Assembly (NCBI RefSeq): GCF_039537985.1
Contig: NZ_BAABBN010000004.1
Location: 372,001-436,000, forward strand
Length of the DNA: 64,000 bases
Source: Litoribacillus peritrichatus
GTDB taxonomy: Bacteria; Pseudomonadota; Gammaproteobacteria; Pseudomonadales; Litoribrevibacteraceae
Direction: 5' to 3'
The translations under genes and the position numbers were made by a program. The notes beneath the pieces are model-generated. The model had not been told where the DNA came from and did not search any database. It saw only the letters and a list, made by a program, of their open reading frames with translations. Shown here piece by piece: positions 60,356 through 64,000 of this stretch. The stretch's first letter is position 1, and the number at the start of each line of letters is the position of its first letter.

Positions 60356-62155
60356 ATGGCAACGATCGCAGCAGATGCAACTTCAGGTGGCCTACCTGCA
60401 GAAGTAGGGAACCAGCAAGTGCCAACCAATCAGCAACAAAATGCAGCGCAGGGCAACACCAATCAACTTGCTCCTCAAAATAATACCCTATCGGAGCTGG
60501 AGTCCATTGAAGCCCCTCCGTCGGCCCCTATGCATCCTATCGTTGCGGGCTTTAACCGGCTTGGTATCTTGCGTCAGGCAGGGCTGATTATTGGTTTGGC
60601 GGCCAGTGTGGCCATCGCGTTTGCTGTTTTCTGGTGGACCCAAGAAGAAACCTATAAGCCGCTGATCAATGATTTCGGGCGCTACGATGCAGCGGAAGTG
60701 ATGGAGATTCTGGATCAGGCCAGCATTGTTTATCATGTGGACCCCAACAGCGGCATGTTGATGGTGAAAAGCGATCAGTTTGCCCAGGCCCGACTCAAGC
60801 TTGCGGCCCAAGGCATTACTGAAACCCAGGCCATTGGCTACGAGCTTTTGGATAAAGAGCAGGCGCTGGGCACAAGTCAGTTCATGGAAACGACTAAGTA
60901 CCGACGCAGCCTTGAAGGTGAGTTGGCAAGAACCATTACCAGTATGAATCAGGTAAAAAGTGCGCGTGTGCATTTGGCTATTCCTAAGCGTTCTGTGTTT
61001 GTACGGGATACCCGTAAGCCAACGGCATCGGTGTTTCTTGAACTGTACGCAGGACGGGCTTTGAAGCCTGAGCAGTCCATGTCCATCGTCAATTTGGTGG
61101 CATCCAGTATTCCTGAGATGAAGCCAGAAGATGTGACTGTGGTGGATCAAAAAGGTCGTTTGTTGTCGATGGAAGATGACAGCAGCGACCTGGCCATTGC
61201 TTCGAAACAATTTGACTACACTCGGAAACTGGAAGACACATTATCCCGTCGAATTTACAGTATTCTGGAACCTATTGTTGGTGGTGAAAATTTCAAAGCG
61301 GAAGTCTCCGCTGATGTGGATTTCACCACTCGTGAGCAAACAGAAGAACAGTTTAATCCGGATTTACCGGCGCTTCGTTCTGAACAGGTTCTGGATGAAA
61401 AGAAAATCGGCGGTATGGAAGGCGGTATTCCTGGTGCACTGTCTAATCAGCCTCCAGGTGAAGTAAGTGTCCCCGAAGTGGCCGGCGCGGGTGAGGATGG
61501 TCAACCTCAACCACCAACGAATACGCGTAAACAAGCAACCCGTAACTTTGAATTAGACCGAGTGATCAGTTACACCAATCATGAATTGGGTAAAGTACGT
61601 CGCTTGAGTGTTGCCGTTGCGGTAAATGACCTTATTTTACCGGATGAAGAGACCGGTGATCTGAAACGCGTTGCCTGGAGTCAGGAAGAGATCGACAGAT
61701 TGACTATATTAATTAAAGACACCGTTGGTTTTCAGGCGGCTCGGGGTGACAGTGTGACGGTGATTAACAGCCCGTTCCTGCCTGACGATGAGGCCATGCT
61801 GGAAGAACAGCCATTCTGGACGCAGCCTTGGTTCTGGGATATCGCGAAACAAATGCTGGCTATCCTGTTTGTGCTTGCGATTGTCTTCGGTGTGGTTCGT
61901 CCGGCGATTAAGAGCCTTACTTCGACCGACGAAGAAGGGTCTGTGGATGATGAGTTGGATGCAGACTTGGCCGCGCTTGAAGCATCAAGCAGTGATCTGT
62001 CTGATGATTTGGTCTCTTTGACCGGAGGTGAGTCTTTGTTACCAGGACCATCTGAAGGATTTGAACGTCAACTTAACGCTCTGAAAGCTCTGATTGCTGA
62101 AGATCCTCAGCGAGTGGCTCAGGCGATGAAAGATTGGATTAATGACAATGAGTAA
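60356..62155 (+). CDS. fliF: Flagellar MS-ring protein FliF
   Basis: This 599-residue inner-membrane protein forms the base ring of the flagellum. A first helix (LIIGLAASVAIAFAVFWW, about residue 75) and second helix (MLAILFVLAIVFGVV, about residue 500) enclose a large periplasmic domain. Within it are FLIF/YscJ motifs such as LDKEQALGTSQFMETTKYRRSLEGELA and SARVHLAIPKRSVFVRD. The N-terminal ~60 residues are Gln/Asn-rich and variable. The cytoplasmic end (FERQLNALKALIAEDPQRVAQAMKDW) is the FliG-binding tail. It overlaps fliG by 14 bases. Confidence 0.97.
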   Translation: MATIAADATSGGLPAEVGNQQVPTNQQQNAAQGNTNQLAPQNNTLSELESIEAPPSAPMHPIVAGFNRLGILRQAGLIIGLAASVAIAFAVFWWTQEETYKPLINDFGRYDAAEVMEILDQASIVYHVDPNSGMLMVKSDQFAQARLKLAAQGITETQAIGYELLDKEQALGTSQFMETTKYRRSLEGELARTITSMNQVKSARVHLAIPKRSVFVRDTRKPTASVFLELYAGRALKPEQSMSIVNLVASSIPEMKPEDVTVVDQKGRLLSMEDDSSDLAIASKQFDYTRKLEDTLSRRIYSILEPIVGGENFKAEVSADVDFTTREQTEEQFNPDLPALRSEQVLDEKKIGGMEGGIPGALSNQPPGEVSVPEVAGAGEDGQPQPPTNTRKQATRNFELDRVISYTNHELGKVRRLSVAVAVNDLILPDEETGDLKRVAWSQEEIDRLTILIKDTVGFQAARGDSVTVINSPFLPDDEAMLEEQPFWTQPWFWDIAKQMLAILFVLAIVFGVVRPAIKSLTSTDEEGSVDDELDADLAALEASSSDLSDDLVSLTGGESLLPGPSEGFERQLNALKALIAEDPQRVAQAMKDWINDNE

Positions 62156-63164
62156 TGACGATTTGCCTGACGTATCAGGTATGCCAAAAATTGAACGAGC
62201 AGCGGTTTTGATGATGACTCTGGGTGAGTCTGATGCGGCTGAAATTCTGAAGCACATGGGGCCAAAGGAAGTTCAGGCAATCGGCAGTGCTATGTCAAAA
62301 TTGCCGTCGGTAAAACGAGACGTGGTAGAAGCCGTTGTCAGTAGTTTTATTGATGATGTGGGTATGCACACAGGTTTGGGTATAGGTTCAAACGACTATA
62401 TCCGAACCATGTTGACTTCGGCCTTGGGTGAAGAAAAAGCCAATGGCTTAATTGACCGTATCTTGTTGGGTGGTAACACCAAAGGGCTGGATACGTTGAA
62501 ATGGATGGACGGCCGCTCTGTTCATGACATCATCAAATACGAGCACCCTCAGATTCAGGCCATCGTCATCGCGTACCTTGACCCGGATCAGTCTTCGGAA
62601 GTACTGGCTTTGTTTGATGAGAAACAGCGTCTGGACATTATTTTGCGGGTCTCTGCTCTGGAAGCGGTGCAACCAAGTGCTTTGCAGGAACTGAATACCA
62701 TTCTGGAAAAACAGTTCTCTGGAACAGCGGGTGGTCAAACAGCATCCATGGGTGGTGTGAAGTGCTCTGCAAACATCATGAACATGATGGATGGTTCCAT
62801 TGAAGCCGACCTGATGGATGCCATTAAAGAAGTCGATGAAGAACTGGGTAATCAGATTGAAGACCTCATGTTTGTCTTTGATAACCTGGTGGAAGTGGAC
62901 GACCGTGGTATTCAGGCGCTGCTTCGAGAAATTCAATCCGATACGCTTATTATTGCGCTTAAAGGTTCGGACGACGCCGTCAAAGACAAATTCCTTAAGA
63001 ATATGTCGAAGCGTGCGGGTGAATTGCTCATGGATGACTTGGAAGCGAAAGGTCCGGTTCGTGTCAGTGAGGTGGAAACCGCACAGCGTGAAATTCTTGC
63101 GACAGCCCGTCAGATGGCGGAAGCCGGCGAAATTGTGTTGGGTGGTGGAGAAGATATGGTATAG
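62142..63164 (+). CDS. fliG: Flagellar motor switch protein FliG
   Basis: This 340-residue protein of the C-ring has the N-terminal FliF-binding part (IERAAVLMMTLGESDAAEIL) and the middle EHPQ motif (YEHPQIQAIVIAYL). The C-terminal torque domain carries the charged stator-facing helix (VDDRGIQALLREIQSDTLIIALKG, about residues 255-280). Length and motif order are standard. It starts inside the fliF end at ATG 62142 (a second ATG is at 62148), showing translational coupling. Confidence 0.97.
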   Translation: MTMSNDDLPDVSGMPKIERAAVLMMTLGESDAAEILKHMGPKEVQAIGSAMSKLPSVKRDVVEAVVSSFIDDVGMHTGLGIGSNDYIRTMLTSALGEEKANGLIDRILLGGNTKGLDTLKWMDGRSVHDIIKYEHPQIQAIVIAYLDPDQSSEVLALFDEKQRLDIILRVSALEAVQPSALQELNTILEKQFSGTAGGQTASMGGVKCSANIMNMMDGSIEADLMDAIKEVDEELGNQIEDLMFVFDNLVEVDDRGIQALLREIQSDTLIIALKGSDDAVKDKFLKNMSKRAGELLMDDLEAKGPVRVSEVETAQREILATARQMAEAGEIVLGGGEDMV

Positions 63165-63181
63165 GCCTGAGGGCCTTTTTT
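63163..63181 (+). terminator. Short hairpin after fliG
   Basis: AGGCC and GGCCT form a 5-bp stem overlapping the fliG stop, with a TGAG loop and a T6 tail. It would be weak, and fliH follows 186 bases later in the same direction, so it may only reduce readthrough. Confidence 0.45.
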
Positions 63182-63350
63182 CTGAAATTATTTCGGGTGT
63201 CGGAAAAATGACAGAAAAAGCTGTCACGATCTTTGCATTTATCTTTGTTGTGCAAATGTAAGTTATACGGAAGTAAAGAAAAGATCTTGGCGACAAAAAG
63301 CGAATGTATGGATCTTTCTTGTCGTTAATTCAGCAGTAGATAGGTGCTCT

Positions 63351-64000
63351 ATGACCAACGAAATTAAACAAGGCCGAATTCCTGAGACGGGAACCATGAC
63401 AGCGTATGAGCGTTGGGAGTTGCCGTCTTTGGATGAAATTGATGAAGCGGCCAATGAAGTTGAAATAGAGCCGGTGACGGCTGAAGAAGTGGAACAAATA
63501 CGGCAGGACGCTTTCACCGAAGGTTATGACCAAGGCTCCAAAAAAGGTTATGACGAAGGTTTATCCTCAGGAAAAACCGAAGGCCATCAGCAAGGGTTAG
63601 CGGAAGGCACGAAGGAAGGTCAGGCCAAGGGTTTTGAACAGGGCCTTCAACAAGGGTTGACCAAAGGCCAGGCGGACGTAGATGCGGAAGTCAAAAAGCT
63701 GTCGGACGTGATACAACAGTTTGATCAGCCGTTGGCCAATCTGGATCAACAGGTTCGCGACTCGCTATTGAATGTGATTACTGCTGTCAGTCGCACAGTG
63801 ATACATCGTGAACTCCAAACAGACAGCTCCCAGCTCAATGAATTATTAAAACACGGGTTGTCTCAAATGGAAGGCACTCGTGATCAAATTGAAATGCAGG
63901 TGAACCCCGCTGATTTGATTCTTGTTGAAAACGCTGCCGAGGAGGCTGGCTCAAGCTGGAAAATCACGGCCGATGAATCCATTCTGCCGGGGGGTATCAA
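63351..64000 (+). CDS. fliH: Flagellar assembly protein FliH, 5' part (runs off window)
   Basis: The frame from ATG 63351 is open to the window end, giving 216 residues so far. The N-terminus includes MTAYERWELPSLDEI, typical of FliH. A strict glycine repeat follows, 13 glycines every fourth residue, with codons from 63522 to 63668 (EGYDQGSKKGYDEG onward). This is the GxxxG helix-packing region of FliH. The next segment (LLNVITAVSRTVIHREL) resembles the V-ATPase E-subunit-like C-terminal domain. FliH regulates the FliI ATPase of the export apparatus. No ribosome site stands out; the start is chosen by family fit. Confidence 0.9.
   Translation, partial: MTNEIKQGRIPETGTMTAYERWELPSLDEIDEAANEVEIEPVTAEEVEQIRQDAFTEGYDQGSKKGYDEGLSSGKTEGHQQGLAEGTKEGQAKGFEQGLQQGLTKGQADVDAEVKKLSDVIQQFDQPLANLDQQVRDSLLNVITAVSRTVIHRELQTDSSQLNELLKHGLSQMEGTRDQIEMQVNPADLILVENAAEEAGSSWKITADESILPGGI

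Noticed and set aside
60488..61210. 240-codon reverse-strand frame inside fliF
   Set aside because: fliF is certain on the other strand; the antisense frame has biased, motif-free composition.
63208..63261. 17-codon hydrophobic frame between fliG and fliH
   Set aside because: Weak ribosome site and it overlaps hairpin sequences; not enough support for a gene.
62448..63296. 282-codon reverse-strand frame over fliG
   Set aside because: It is a shadow of the clear fliG gene and has no start context.
63273..63296. Possible sigma-28 promoter (TAAAG...GCGACAAA) before fliH
   Set aside because: Spacing between elements is about 11 bases instead of 15 and the -10 match is partial.

Overview
This window looks like chromosomal DNA of a marine-type gammaproteobacterium of moderate GC, near the Oceanospirillales/Pseudomonadales/Alteromonadales. 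The evidence is gene content and order: tig-clpP-clpX-lon-hupB-ppiD, ihfB-lapA-lapB-pyrF, nadK followed by a phosphoesterase, a rhomboid protease, YeaC, DUF2797 and pepN, a DUF1329/YCF48/RND set, and a fleSR-fliEFGH flagellar block. No phage, insertion sequence, CRISPR array or rRNA operon was seen. Species cannot be fixed from sequence reading alone.

Layout. 1-5.3 kb: the 3' part of a sigma-54 activator gene, truC, ccoG, a glutathione S-transferase and a membrane GGDEF protein. 5.5-9.8 kb: a membrane-anchored AraC-type regulator followed by a lipoprotein pair, a parallel beta-helix protein and a diheme cytochrome c, which is the least explained accessory unit. 10-18.2 kb: a ChaN-like lipoprotein, thiopurine methyltransferase, miaE, a CPA2 antiporter, lpxH-ppiB, glnS and folD. 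18.4-27.4 kb: tRNA-Arg and tRNA-Leu, then the proteostasis block and tRNA-Asp. 27.5-36.5 kb: divergent ppsR/ppsA, an SDR-like protein, rraA, a response-regulator diguanylate cyclase, ihfB-lapA-lapB-pyrF and a ComEA-like protein. 36.5-39 kb: a lone YjbF-type lipoprotein, a small reverse-strand gene, a tandem Val-Asp tRNA array (three units), and a 24-residue acidic micro-ORF with a sigma-54-like promoter in front and a long imperfect hairpin behind. 39-44.3 kb: fadH, an unrecognised coiled-coil protein, a PLP enzyme, and a DUF1853 gene overlapping it tail to tail. 44.4-51.2 kb: the nadK-to-pepN operon. 51.4-56.4 kb: DUF1329, a YCF48-like propeller and an RND/MMPL exporter. 56.6-64 kb: a two-component pair and the start of the fli basal-body operon, with fliH cut by the window end.

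How the genes work together. Tig, ClpXP, Lon, HU and PpiD form a protein-quality group from ribosome exit to periplasm. LapA/LapB and LpxH all bear on lipopolysaccharide synthesis. FleS/FleR is expected to switch on fliE onward; GG-N10-GC sigma-54 promoters are visible before both fleS and fliE. Two proteins with intact GGEEF and RxxD motifs could supply cyclic-di-GMP. Coding calls rest on translated motifs, length and synteny recalled from known families; no database search was run.
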